Origin: Lachnospiraceae bacterium
GTDB taxonomy: Bacteria > Bacillota > Clostridia > Lachnospirales > Lachnospiraceae
Length of the DNA stretch: 51,371 nt
NCBI GenBank assembly: GCA_030526245.1
Contig: JAUNDD010000005.1
Location: forward strand, 23,782 to 75,152
Direction: 5' to 3'
The notes beneath the pieces were generated by a model. It ran no database searches. It was not told where the DNA came from and saw only the letters and a program-made list of their open reading frames with translations. The number at the start of each line of letters is the position of its first letter. Positions within the stretch are counted from its first letter, which is position 1. Below are positions 36,060 through 43,715 of the stretch, in pieces. The position numbers and the translations under genes were made by a program.

Positions 36060-38353
36060 CCTGTCTTTCTCTGAATGTCGATCACGCTCTCCACCTGCCG
36101 TATCTTCTCGATCAGGACCCGCAGCTCCTCGGTGCTCCGGATCTCAAACTCCACCTCCACTGTGGCCTGTCCGTGACGGTTGGCCCGGCAGTTGACCGAG
36201 TTCATGTCGATCTTTCTTTCGGTGAAGATCTTTGTAATATCCACCAGCAGGCCCGTTCGATTGGTGGCATAGATCATAATATCCGCCGTGTATACGCTCT
36301 GCTGCTCGCTGCCATGCTGCCAGTCCGCATCAATGAGCCGGGCTCTCTCGATCTCCGGCATACCGATGATGTTGACGCAGTCCGTCCGATGGATGGTCAC
36401 GCCGCGTCCTCTGGTCACAAAGCCCACGATCTCATCCCCGGGCACCGGGCTGCAGCACTTGGCAAACCGCACCGCCACGTCATCGATACCCTTGACGATG
36501 ATACCGCTGCTGGAGCGGGACTTTCTGGGCTTATCCTTATTGGCCTGTGCCTCCGCCAGTACCTGGGCATCCGTCACCTTGGACTTCTTGTCCCGCTCAT
36601 AAGCCTCCATCAGCTTGTTGACGATCTGGCCTTCCTTCAGGCCGCCGTGTCCCACTGCTGCCAGCACGGAATCCCAGTCCCGGAAACCGTATTTACGCAA
36701 CACCGTTTCCTGGTACTCGGGCTTCGTCAGGTCGGAAAGCAGGATCATGTGGGAGCGGCAGTAGGCATGCAGCGAATCACGTCCCCGCACGATATTCTCT
36801 TCCTTCAGCTCCTGTTTGAACCACTGGGAGATCTTGTTCTTCGCCTGGGTACTCTTAACGATCTTCAGCCAGTCCCGGCTGGGGCCCCGGCTGTTCTGGG
36901 AGGTGATGACCTCGATCCGGTCACCGTTCTGGATCACATAATCGATGGGTACCAGCCGTCCGTTGACCCGGGCTCCCACCATGCGGTTGCCCACGGCACT
37001 GTGGATACTGTAGGCAAAATCCACCGGTGTCGATCCGGCCGGCAGATTCTTGACATCACCCGCCGGTGTAAAGCAGTAAACACTGTCATTGAACAGATCC
37101 AGGTCGTTCTTGAGCAGGCTCATGAACTCGCGGTTGTCCGACATATCCTGCTGCCACTCCAGGATCTGACGCAGCCAGGTCAGCTTCTCCTCCTGCTTGT
37201 CGGTGGATACCTTCTTGCCGGCCGACTCCTCTTTATACTTCCAGTGCGCTGCAATACCATACTCCGCCACACGGTGCATCTCCGCCGTGCGGATCTGGAT
37301 CTCAAAGGGGGTACCATGAGGTCCGATCAGCGTGGTATGCAGAGACTGGTACATGTTCTGCTTGGGCATGGCGATGTAATCCTTGAAACGTCCCGGAATG
37401 GGCTTATACATCTCATGGATCACACCCAGAGCCGCATAGCAGTCCTTGACGCTGTCCACGATGATGCGCACCGCGAACAGGTCGTAGATCTGATCCAGCG
37501 ACTTCTGCTGATTGACCATCTTTTTATAGATGCTGAAGAAATGCTTGGCACGTCCGTAGATATGCGCCTTAATGCCGGCGGCTTCGATGTGGCCGCTGAC
37601 CTCCGTCACGATCTCATTGACAAAGCGCAGGCGGGCATCCTTTTTCAGAGCCACCTTCTCCACCAGATCGTAGTAGGCCTCCGGCTCGAGATACTTCAGA
37701 CACAGATCGTCCAGCTCCACCTTCACACGGGAAATACCCAGACGCTGGGCAATGGGCGAATAAATGTCCATGGTCTCCCGGGCCTTTTCGATGCGCTTCT
37801 TTTCCGGCATATACTGCAGGGTACGCATGTTGTGCAGACGGTCCGCCAGCTTGATCAGAATGACCCGGATATCCTTGGCCATGGCCAGGAACATCTTTCG
37901 CAGGTTCTCCGCCTGCACCTCCAGCTTGTCCGCATCGTAGCTGAGCTGACCGAGCTTGGTAACGCCATCCACCAGAAGCTCCACCTCTTCGCCGAACTCC
38001 TGCCGCAGCTCCTCTCCGGTCATCACCGTATCCTCCACCACATCGTGAAGGATACCGGCCACGATGGTCTCCTTATCCAGCTCCAGATCCGCCAGAATGA
38101 TACCCACGCACAGCGGGTGGATGATATACGGCTCACCGGACTTTCGCAGCTGTCCCTTATGTGCATTGTAAGCAATCTGATAGGCCTTCTCGATTTGGGA
38201 CAGATCGTCCGACGGATGATACTTACGCACACTGCTGATCAGTTCCTGATATAAAATCTCCGGACTGGTAAAATCCTGCATGGTCTTTACAGCAGCCTCA
38301 TCGTTTGCAACGGTCAGGCCGTTTGTTTTCTCATTTTTGATTCCATCTGCCAT
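36056..38353 (-). CDS. rel: Bifunctional (p)ppGpp synthetase/hydrolase Rel
   Basis: A 765-residue stringent-response enzyme with the full long-RSH layout. The N-terminal HD hydrolase domain contains HDVVEDT (103-109) and KLADRLHNMRTL. The synthetase domain follows (YDLFAVRIIVDSVKDCYAALGVIHEMYKP, then HTTLIGPHGTPFEIQIRT). A TGS domain (VYCFTPAGDVKNLPAGSTPVDFAYSIH) and a C-terminal ACT domain (ADIMIYATNRTGLLVDITKIF) complete it. Intact HD and synthetase motifs suggest both activities. It lies between apt (upstream) and the MBL hydrolase gene (4-bp overlap downstream), a known Firmicutes arrangement. ppGpp lowers GTP, which links it to guaB and codY in this window. Confidence 0.97.
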   Translation of the reverse strand: MADGIKNEKTNGLTVANDEAAVKTMQDFTSPEILYQELISSVRKYHPSDDLSQIEKAYQIAYNAHKGQLRKSGEPYIIHPLCVGIILADLELDKETIVAGILHDVVEDTVMTGEELRQEFGEEVELLVDGVTKLGQLSYDADKLEVQAENLRKMFLAMAKDIRVILIKLADRLHNMRTLQYMPEKKRIEKARETMDIYSPIAQRLGISRVKVELDDLCLKYLEPEAYYDLVEKVALKKDARLRFVNEIVTEVSGHIEAAGIKAHIYGRAKHFFSIYKKMVNQQKSLDQIYDLFAVRIIVDSVKDCYAALGVIHEMYKPIPGRFKDYIAMPKQNMYQSLHTTLIGPHGTPFEIQIRTAEMHRVAEYGIAAHWKYKEESAGKKVSTDKQEEKLTWLRQILEWQQDMSDNREFMSLLKNDLDLFNDSVYCFTPAGDVKNLPAGSTPVDFAYSIHSAVGNRMVGARVNGRLVPIDYVIQNGDRIEVITSQNSRGPSRDWLKIVKSTQAKNKISQWFKQELKEENIVRGRDSLHAYCRSHMILLSDLTKPEYQETVLRKYGFRDWDSVLAAVGHGGLKEGQIVNKLMEAYERDKKSKVTDAQVLAEAQANKDKPRKSRSSSGIIVKGIDDVAVRFAKCCSPVPGDEIVGFVTRGRGVTIHRTDCVNIIGMPEIERARLIDADWQHGSEQQSVYTADIMIYATNRTGLLVDITKIFTERKIDMNSVNCRANRHGQATVEVEFEIRSTEELRVLIEKIRQVESVIDIQRKTG

Positions 38354-38460
38354 AGAACTTCTCAGCTCCTTTTACTGCATATCTATTCTCGCGTCTGCCG
38401 CTGCCGGCCAAACAGGCTGGCGCCCCCTGCATCAGTTACTACCGTTCAAACAGCAACTCA

Positions 38461-38988
38461 TCATTTTCCTTCATAACAGATCACCGACTCCACGTCGTAG
38501 CCTGCCAGCTTTTCCCGTCCGTTGAGTCCGGCCAGTTCCATCAGGAACAGAATCTTCACGACCTTGCCTCCCAGCTCCTCCACCATCCTGACCGCTGCCT
38601 CGATGGTGCCGCCAGTGGCGATCAGATCATCCACGATGACCACTCTCTGTCCCGGCTTGATGGCATCCTTATGCATCTCGATGGTAGCACTGCCATACTC
38701 CAGATCATAGCTGCGGGAGATGGTCTCACAGGGCAGCTTTCCCTTCTTGCGCACCAGCACAAAGGGCTTGTGCAGATTGTAGGCCAGGGGCATACCGAAG
38801 ATAAAGCCGCGGGACTCGGCACCCACGATCACATCCACCTCATCCGGATTCCCGATCTTTGCCTGCAGGCTGTCGATGGCCAGCTGAAGACCGTCCGCAT
38901 CCTGAAGAATGCTGGTGACATCCCGGAACATAATGCCCGGCTCCGGATAATCCGGAATGGTTCTTACATATTCTTTCAGATCTTTCAT
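38461..38988 (-). CDS. apt: Adenine phosphoribosyltransferase
   Basis: A 175-residue purine salvage enzyme making AMP from adenine and PRPP. It has IPDYPEPGIMFRDVTSIL at the N-terminus, the flexible-loop stretch VLVRKKGKLPCETISRSYDLEYGS, and the PRPP-binding motif VVIVDDLIATGGT. The start is ATG 38988 with AAAGGA eight bases upstream; a TTG at 38994 is also in frame. It lies 107 bp upstream of rel and 34 bp downstream of the malic enzyme gene, so the three may share transcripts. Confidence 0.97.
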   Translation of the reverse strand: MKDLKEYVRTIPDYPEPGIMFRDVTSILQDADGLQLAIDSLQAKIGNPDEVDVIVGAESRGFIFGMPLAYNLHKPFVLVRKKGKLPCETISRSYDLEYGSATIEMHKDAIKPGQRVVIVDDLIATGGTIEAAVRMVEELGGKVVKILFLMELAGLNGREKLAGYDVESVICYEGK

Positions 38989-39022
38989 TTTCAAAATCCT
39001 TTCGGAGTCAAAATCCAGCAGC

Positions 39023-40195
39023 TTAAATACGTGCTACTCCGCTCTCTCTGGCTGCCTGGGCGGTTGCACCGGCCACGGCAGCCTTTACGCGGGGATCGAA
39101 GGCCTTGGGCAGGATGTAATCACTGCAGAGTTCTTCATCGCTGACCAGCGAAGCAATCGCCTTGGCTGCGGCGATCTTCATGGCATCGTTGATCTCACTG
39201 GCACGTACATCCAGCGCCCCTCTGAAGATGCCCGGGAAGCACAGCACATTGTTGATCTGGTTCGGGAAGTCACTGCGGCCGGTGGATACCACGGCGGCGC
39301 CGGCTGCCTTGGCCTCATCCGGGAAGATCTCCGGTGTCGGGTTGGCACAGGCAAATACGATGGGATCCTTCGCCATGGAGCGGACCATATCCTGGGTCAG
39401 CGTGCCCGGTGCGGAAACACCGATGAATACGTCAGCACCCCTGATCACCTCAGCCAGGCTTCCTTTGATCTTCTGACGGTTGGTGATCTTGGCCATCTGT
39501 TCCTTGATCGGATTGAGACCCTCACGGCCCTCATAGATAGCGCCGGTACGGTCTGTCATGATCACGTCCTTCAGACCCATGCTGATCAGCAGACGGATGA
39601 TCGCAATGCCGGCTGCACCTGCACCCGAGGTCACGATCCGTACATCCTCGATCTTCTTGCCCACCAGCTTCAGTGCATTCATCAGACCGGCCAGAGTAAT
39701 GACCGCCGTGCCGTGCTGGTCGTCGTGGAAGATCGGAATATCCGTGCAGGCCTTCAGCTTCTCTTCAATTTCAAAGCAGCGCGGAGCGGAAATATCCTCC
39801 AGGTTAACACCGCCGAAGGAGCCGGCCAGCAAAGAGATGGTCTTCACGATCTCATCCGGATCCTTGGAACGCACGCAGAGCGGGAACGCATCCACATCAC
39901 CGAAGGCCTTAAACAGCACACACTTTCCTTCCATAACGGGCATACCTGCTTCCGGACCGATATCACCCAGTCCCAGAACCGCGGTACCATCTGTCACCAC
40001 CGCAACCGTGTTCCAGCGGCGGGTCAGCTCATAGCTCTTGGACGGATCCTTCTGGATCTCCAGGCAGGGAGTCGCAACACCCGGGGTATAAGCCAGGCTC
40101 AGCGCTTCCGAGCTGTCGACCTGAGCACGAAGACCGGTTTCGATCTTTCCTTTCCATTCATAGTGCTTTTTCAGTGACTCTGATGCGTAATCCAT
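39023..40195 (-). CDS. NAD(P)-dependent malic enzyme
   Basis: A 390-residue short-form malic enzyme decarboxylating malate to pyruvate. Visible features are SLAYTPGVATPCLEI, the catalytic region VTDGTAVLGLGDIGPEAGMPVMEGK, the metal-binding DIPIFHDDQHGTA and the nucleotide-binding TSGAGAAGIAIIRLL. The length matches the bacterial single-domain class without a C-terminal phosphotransacetylase-like domain. Cofactor preference cannot be read with confidence. The gene has a strong promoter (40237-40265) and an AAGGAGGAAGTAAA site before ATG 40195. Confidence 0.95.
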   Translation of the reverse strand: MDYASESLKKHYEWKGKIETGLRAQVDSSEALSLAYTPGVATPCLEIQKDPSKSYELTRRWNTVAVVTDGTAVLGLGDIGPEAGMPVMEGKCVLFKAFGDVDAFPLCVRSKDPDEIVKTISLLAGSFGGVNLEDISAPRCFEIEEKLKACTDIPIFHDDQHGTAVITLAGLMNALKLVGKKIEDVRIVTSGAGAAGIAIIRLLISMGLKDVIMTDRTGAIYEGREGLNPIKEQMAKITNRQKIKGSLAEVIRGADVFIGVSAPGTLTQDMVRSMAKDPIVFACANPTPEIFPDEAKAAGAAVVSTGRSDFPNQINNVLCFPGIFRGALDVRASEINDAMKIAAAKAIASLVSDEELCSDYILPKAFDPRVKAAVAGATAQAARESGVARI

Positions 40196-40236
40196 TTTAC
40201 TTCCTCCTTAGCTGCTTAACATCATCATAATGCTAC

Positions 40237-40265
40237 ATCATAGCACATCCTTTTTCGTGTGTCTA
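40237..40265 (-). promoter_or_regulatory. Sigma-A promoter of malic enzyme gene
   Basis: On the minus strand TAGACA (40260-40265), a 17-bp spacer and TATGAT (40237-40242), about 42 bp upstream of the start codon. Confidence 0.75.
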
Positions 40266-40292
40266 ATGGAAGTGTTGGAGGCTTAATAAAAG

Positions 40293-40341
40293 AACAAAGC
40301 GTGCTTCACACGCCAGCCGCTTCGCGGCGGTTGTCCGGATA
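40293..40341. repeat. Repeat R4, copy 2 (compound hairpin)
   Basis: AACAAAGCGTG...CACACGCCAGCCGC-ttc-GCGGCGGTTGTCCGGATA, the same order of blocks as 2402-2452. After it both copies continue with TGCCC...TTTT and a CGG/CGGG-rich stretch, suggesting the element extends to about 80 bp. Confidence 0.6.
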
Positions 40342-40365
40342 TTTGCCCGATTTTATATCGGGTCC

Positions 40366-40393
40366 GTAGGAAATTCCAGACGGAATTTCCTAC
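40366..40393. repeat. 12-bp-arm perfect hairpin
   Basis: GTAGGAAATTCC-agac-GGAATTTCCTAC. It lies directly past the tRNA-Arg terminator and directly before R4 copy 2. Confidence 0.75.
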
Positions 40394-40395
40394 GA

Positions 40396-40427
40396 AACAA
40401 AAAAAGGGAATGCTTTCGCATTCCCTT
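40396..40427 (-). terminator. Terminator of tRNA-Arg
   Basis: On the minus strand AAGGGAATGC-gaaa-GCATTCCC is followed by TTTTTTTG, five bases past the tRNA 3' end. Confidence 0.92.
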
Positions 40428-40432
40428 AATAC

Positions 40433-40505
40433 GTGAGCTAGAGGATTCGAACCCCCGACCTTTTGGTCCGTAGCCAAACGCTCTATCCAGCTGAGCTAAG
40501 CTCAC
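40433..40505 (-). tRNA. tRNA-Arg(ACG)
   Basis: A 73-nt cloverleaf on the minus strand. Acceptor GTGAGCT/AGCTCAC, D-stem GCTC/GAGC, anticodon stem TTTGG/CCAAA with loop CTACGGA (anticodon ACG, read as ICG) and T-loop GGTTCGAATCC. CCA is not encoded. It stands alone with its own terminator. Confidence 0.97.
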
Positions 40506-40651
40506 ATCTGCTGTCGAGAAACCTCAACAGCAAGGCATATGATATACCAGGTAAATCTGTATGTCAAGTACTATTTTGTCATTATGTTTCTGAAACTGTC
40601 CTGAAGCTGCTGAGAAAATCTGTCATTTGTTACGCCAGTGCATCTGCCCGA

Positions 40652-40897
40652 TCACTCGAATAATCCGGTGATGGCCCGAATGGCTTCCGACTCATCGGTT
40701 CCATCGGCACTGATATTGATGTTTGTAATTTCCTGACTGGCCAGTGCCATCACACCCATGATGCTCTTGGCATTGACATGTCTGCTTCCGACCTCCAGCG
40801 TAATCGAACTCTTGAATGCGCAGGCTGTCTGAACAATGTGAGGAATGATCTCGCCAATATTGCTGCGGCTTCCTCTGTTTACGGATTTGTTTACCAT
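40652..40897 (-). CDS. HPr-like protein lacking the catalytic histidine (Crh-like)
   Basis: An 81-residue protein with the HPr fold. The regulatory segment VNAKSIMGVMALAS is intact, with Ser45 in the place of HPr Ser46, the target of HPr kinase. The active-site loop that normally reads GLHARPA is replaced: aligning on VQTA (22-25) puts Ile14 where His15 should be and Glu16 in the place of Arg17. It therefore cannot carry phosphate in the PTS but could act as a CcpA co-repressor, like Bacillus Crh. The start at 40897 has CAGGAGTTAGGAAA upstream; an upstream in-frame start at 40999 would lie above the promoter. The promoter is at 40967-40995 with a palindrome over its -35 box. Confidence 0.88.
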   Translation of the reverse strand: MVNKSVNRGSRSNIGEIIPHIVQTACAFKSSITLEVGSRHVNAKSIMGVMALASQEITNINISADGTDESEAIRAITGLFE

Positions 40898-40966
40898 TTT
40901 CCTAACTCCTGAAACGATGCTTGTGCATAAAAATACACACATTATATATTGTGAAAAAACACTGGG

Positions 40967-40995
40967 ATAATACCACAGTTTTCGACCGCGGTCAA
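40967..40995 (-). promoter_or_regulatory. Promoter of the HPr-like gene with palindrome at -35
   Basis: On the minus strand TTGACC (40990-40995), a 17-bp spacer and TATTAT (40967-40972). The perfect palindrome GACCGCGGTC (40985-40994) overlaps the -35 box and is a candidate operator. Confidence 0.75.
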
Positions 40996-41117
40996 CCAAC
41001 CGTCCTGGTGCCTCTCCTCTTTCAGTAATTTTACACAGTTTTTACATCTCCTGTTTATACAAGAGTGCTGAGGAGCCTGCCTCCTGAACCATTTCTAAGC
41101 GATAAAGTTCAGGCACT

Positions 41118-41338
41118 GCTCCCGTCCAGATCCAACGCTCGCTGAGTTGGTTGCGCCCCCTCGCTTTAGCTCGGCGGCAAGACGTCGGAGCCATTAGAGT
41201 CACGAACTGCGTTCGTGAGGGCTCCTCCTGTCAACGCTGCGTCGAGCTAACGCCAACTACGACCATATATAAAATGCTCGGGGTGAGGCCCTCGCATTTT
41301 GGTCTCCGTAGGCGTGGATCTCTCCTCCGCTAAAAGCG
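41118..41338 (+). repeat. Repeat R2, copy A (221-bp structured element)
   Basis: A 221-bp stretch aligning without gaps to 51151-51371 with seven mismatches (97% identity by hand count). It is rich in nested pairing: CCAAC/GTTGG; GGAGCC (41187-41192) with GGCTCC (41220-41225) enclosing CACGAAC-tgc-GTTCGTG; and a long final arm pairing ACGC, CTACG, ACC and AAATGC (41250-41277) with GCATTT, GGT, CGTAG and GCGT (41294-41315). It lies upstream of the Gx-apbE-rnf block and outside its leader. Short reading frames inside are not conserved as protein. Confidence 0.9.
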
Positions 41339-41444
41339 CCTCTGAAATGCGAGCTTTTGGATACTGGAGCAGTTCGCTGCCAGCTTCCTCCACCCGCTTC
41401 TTGCATGGTTTCCCAAATCATGTTACAGTAATAGACATGTTAGA

Positions 41445-41472
41445 TTGCCATATTGTTTCCTATTTGTATAGT
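41445..41472 (+). promoter_or_regulatory. Promoter of the Gx-apbE genes
   Basis: TTGCCA (41445-41450), a 16-bp spacer and TATAGT (41467-41472), about 60 bp upstream of ATG 41532. A GTTTCC...GGAAAC and ATAGTG...CACTAT dyad overlaps the -10 and early transcript. Confidence 0.7.
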
Positions 41473-41531
41473 GAAGTACCCTGTTTGAATATGGAAACAC
41501 TATTTTTGTTTTACAAGGAACCATCATAATA

Positions 41532-42023
41532 ATGAAATTATCCACTCAAAAGCTGGCCAGCCTCGGTCTGTTCACCGCGGTGGCCATTATCTTCGGTTAC
41601 ATCGAGGCCATGATCCCGATCTCCACGATTCCGGGAATCAAGCTCGGTCTGGCCAATCTTTCCGTATTGTACATTCTGCAGCGTTACTCACTGAAGGAAG
41701 CTGTGTGTGTATCCGCGATCCGTATTTTTGTGATTGGATTCATGTTCGGAAACATGTTCAGCATCCTTTACTCCCTCAGCGGAGCTCTGCTCTCCCTGGG
41801 CGTGATGACGCTGATGAAGCGCTGCCATGCCTCTTTGCTGGCAACGAGTATGGCCGGCGGCCTGACCCACAATGTCGGTCAGCTGATCATCGCCATGCTG
41901 ATCGTAGAAAACCGGGCTCTTCTGTGGTATGCCCCGGTACTCCTGATCGCCGGACTGGCGACCGGACTGGTCATCGGCATCGTGACAAACGAGGTGTTGA
42001 AGCGTACCGTGATCCGTCCCTGA
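41532..42023 (+). CDS. Gx transporter family / heptaprenyl diphosphate synthase component I-like membrane protein
   Basis: A 163-residue protein with five or six hydrophobic segments and the family pattern KLASLGLFTAVAIIFGYIEAMIP, GIKLGLANLSVLYIL, SLSGALLSLGVMTLMK, GGLTHNVGQLIIAMLIV. It belongs to the Hpre_diP_synt_I family, also named Gx transporter family, which resembles ECF-type S components. In Firmicutes it often sits beside ApbE, NusG-like domain II proteins or rnf genes, as here. Its substrate is not established; flavin or quinone-precursor uptake would be guesses. AAGGAA precedes the ATG by 11 bases. apbE follows after 22 bp. Confidence 0.85.
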   Translation: MKLSTQKLASLGLFTAVAIIFGYIEAMIPISTIPGIKLGLANLSVLYILQRYSLKEAVCVSAIRIFVIGFMFGNMFSILYSLSGALLSLGVMTLMKRCHASLLATSMAGGLTHNVGQLIIAMLIVENRALLWYAPVLLIAGLATGLVIGIVTNEVLKRTVIRP

Positions 42024-42045
42024 TGACCTGATGAAAGGAAATATT

Positions 42046-43071
42046 ATGACCCGTACTGCTTTATTCAGCCGTCTGCTGCCTGTGTTGACGGCTTTTTCCT
42101 GTGTAATTTCCGCCGCTCCTGCCTGTGCCGCCTCGCCGCTTGCAGACAGAACAGGCTTTTTTTTCGACACGGTGATCTCCATCGCGCTGTACGACACCGC
42201 GGATGAAAGCATTCTGGATGCCTGCTTCGAAGAGCTGGCCGGCTATGAGCAGAAGTTCAGCCGGACGCTGGAGGGCAGCGAGATCTGGCAGGTCAATCAC
42301 AGCGGCGGTCAGCCCGTGACGGTGTCCGAAGACACCTACGCACTGATTGAGGATGCCCTCTCCTACTGTGCCTTATCCGACGGCTGGTTTGATATCACCA
42401 TTGCTTCCGTGGTAGACCTGTGGGACTTTTCCAGTGCGGAAAGTGCCCTGGATCCGGTGGTGCCGGACGCGGATGCTCTGGCAGAAGCCCTCGCCCACGT
42501 GGACTGGCACTGCATCGAACTGGATCCCGCTTCCATGAGTGTTACCCTCACGGATCCGGAGGCAAAGATCGACCTGGGCGGCATTGCCAAGGGCTGGATC
42601 TCCGGACGGATGCACGACCGGCTTCTGGAGCTGGGCTGCGAAAGCGCCATGATCAATCTGGGCGGCAACGTGGTGTCGGTGGGCACCAAGCCGGACGGTT
42701 CCTCCTGGAACATCGGCATCCGCAAACCCTTTGCCGAGGTACAGAGCGATCTGATCGCCGTGGTCCCCCTCAACGACCAGGCCGTCATCACCTCCGGTAC
42801 CTATGAGCGCTATTTCACGCTGGATGGACAGCTATACCATCACATTCTGGATCCCCATACCGGCCTGAGCGTGGACAACGGACTTACCAGCGTCAGCATC
42901 CTGACCCCGGATCCTACCGCCGGCGATGCCCTCAGTACCATCTGCTTCATGCTGGGCATTGAGGATGGACTGGCCCTCATCGAAAGTCTGGACGATACCG
43001 AAGCCCTTCTTATCGATGAGGATATGAATTTTTACCCATCCTCCGGATGGACCGGACGGGCTTATCCGTGA
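42046..43071 (+). CDS. apbE: FAD:protein FMN transferase ApbE
   Basis: A 341-residue exported enzyme that attaches FMN to Thr (or Ser) of target proteins through a phosphoester. Signal peptide MTRTALFSRLLPVLTAFSCV...ACAA (1-29). Family segments: FFFDTVISIALYD, DGWFDITIASVVDLWDF, KIDLGGIAKGWISGRM, INLGGNVVSVG, VITSGTYERYF, HHILDPHTG and the Mg-site DALSTICFMLG. The start at 42046 follows AAAGGAAATATT; an in-frame ATG at 42031 has no site. Likely targets are encoded next door: the small FMN-binding protein, RnfD Thr152 and the RnfG part of the fusion. Confidence 0.95.
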   Translation: MTRTALFSRLLPVLTAFSCVISAAPACAASPLADRTGFFFDTVISIALYDTADESILDACFEELAGYEQKFSRTLEGSEIWQVNHSGGQPVTVSEDTYALIEDALSYCALSDGWFDITIASVVDLWDFSSAESALDPVVPDADALAEALAHVDWHCIELDPASMSVTLTDPEAKIDLGGIAKGWISGRMHDRLLELGCESAMINLGGNVVSVGTKPDGSSWNIGIRKPFAEVQSDLIAVVPLNDQAVITSGTYERYFTLDGQLYHHILDPHTGLSVDNGLTSVSILTPDPTAGDALSTICFMLGIEDGLALIESLDDTEALLIDEDMNFYPSSGWTGRAYP

Positions 43072-43111
43072 TCCGGTTCCGGGGCAATTCAGCTCCAGAT
43101 CCGGCCATGAT

Positions 43112-43165
43112 CCCATCCTGCCGCATAGGCAGCAAATCACCGTCGCGGAATGGCATGATCTGAGC
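43112..43165 (+). repeat. Repeat R1, degenerate copy upstream of rnf
   Basis: ATCCTGCCGCATAGGCAGC, then AAATCACC, GTCGCGGAAT, and a CTGAGC end follow the R1 order with substitutions. The hairpin is shortened to TGCCGC/GGCAGC. It ends about 40 bp before the rnf promoter. Confidence 0.5.
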
Positions 43166-43202
43166 CCAGCGTCAAAACACTGGATAACTGCAAAATTTTC
43201 CG

Positions 43203-43231
43203 CTGACATTTATACATCTTTTTGTTAAAAT
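43203..43231 (+). promoter_or_regulatory. Promoter of the FMN-binding protein and rnf genes
   Basis: CTGACA (43203-43208), a 17-bp spacer and TAAAAT (43226-43231), five of six matches in each box. The first start codon is 72 bp downstream. Confidence 0.7.
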
Positions 43232-43302
43232 ATACCTAACTGTATATTAGCCGAAATGGCATAATATAAATATGAAACAGGAAAGGAAAGGTTCTGAATA
43301 CT

Positions 43303-43689
43303 ATGAGCAGAGAAGCTGTTTCCACAACTACACTGATCAAAGGTCTCGCAGCCTGCGCTGTTGTTGCCGCCAGTCTGGGTACCCTGTGCTTCACGGAATA
43401 TCCCCGGAAGGAAGCATTGGCCTTCACTCCCGGCTCCTATACCGGCAGCGCTCAGGGCATGGAAAGCGAAGTCACGGTGACCATCACCGTGGATGAAGCG
43501 GCCATTACCGAGGTTTCCCTGGATGTTTCCGGCGAAACGCAGGGTCTGGGTGCTGCCACCGGTGACGAGCTTGCCGCACAGATTCTGGCTGCCCAGTGCG
43601 ACCAGATCGATGGTGTCGCCGGCTGTACCGTTACATCCGACGCTGCCAAAGCTGCTTTGAACGCTGCACTCGAAGAAGCTGCCATGTAA
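43303..43689 (+). CDS. Small membrane-anchored FMN-binding domain protein
   Basis: A 128-residue protein: a hydrophobic N-terminal segment (residues 11-30, LIKGLAACAVVAASLGTLCF) followed by an FMN_bind-type domain facing outward (GSYTGSAQGMESEVTVTITVDEAAITEVSLDV, ETQGLGA). The flavinylation motif Dxx(S/T)GAT is present in altered form as D103-GVAGC-T109-VTS, with Ala for the Ser/Thr and Cys for the Ala. ApbE is encoded 230 bp upstream, and rnfC follows 26 bp downstream. It resembles the extracytosolic flavin domains of RnfG but is too short to be RnfG, which is present in the fusion further down. It may be an extra electron carrier attached to the Rnf complex, which is inference. Confidence 0.8.
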   Translation: MSREAVSTTTLIKGLAACAVVAASLGTLCFTEYPRKEALAFTPGSYTGSAQGMESEVTVTITVDEAAITEVSLDVSGETQGLGAATGDELAAQILAAQCDQIDGVAGCTVTSDAAKAALNAALEEAAM

Positions 43690-43715
43690 CTACAATTCAA
43701 GAAAGAGGAAATGAT

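Noticed and set aside
41151-41333. A 60-codon frame inside repeat R2 (and its twin at 51184-51366)
   Set aside because: The differences between the copies change amino acids in most cases, there is no ribosome-binding site, and the region is dominated by base-paired stems.
41118-41338. R2 as an integron attC site
   Set aside because: There is no consistent RYYYAAC/GTTRRRY pair at the ends, no integrase gene, and the two copies do not bound single-gene cassettes.
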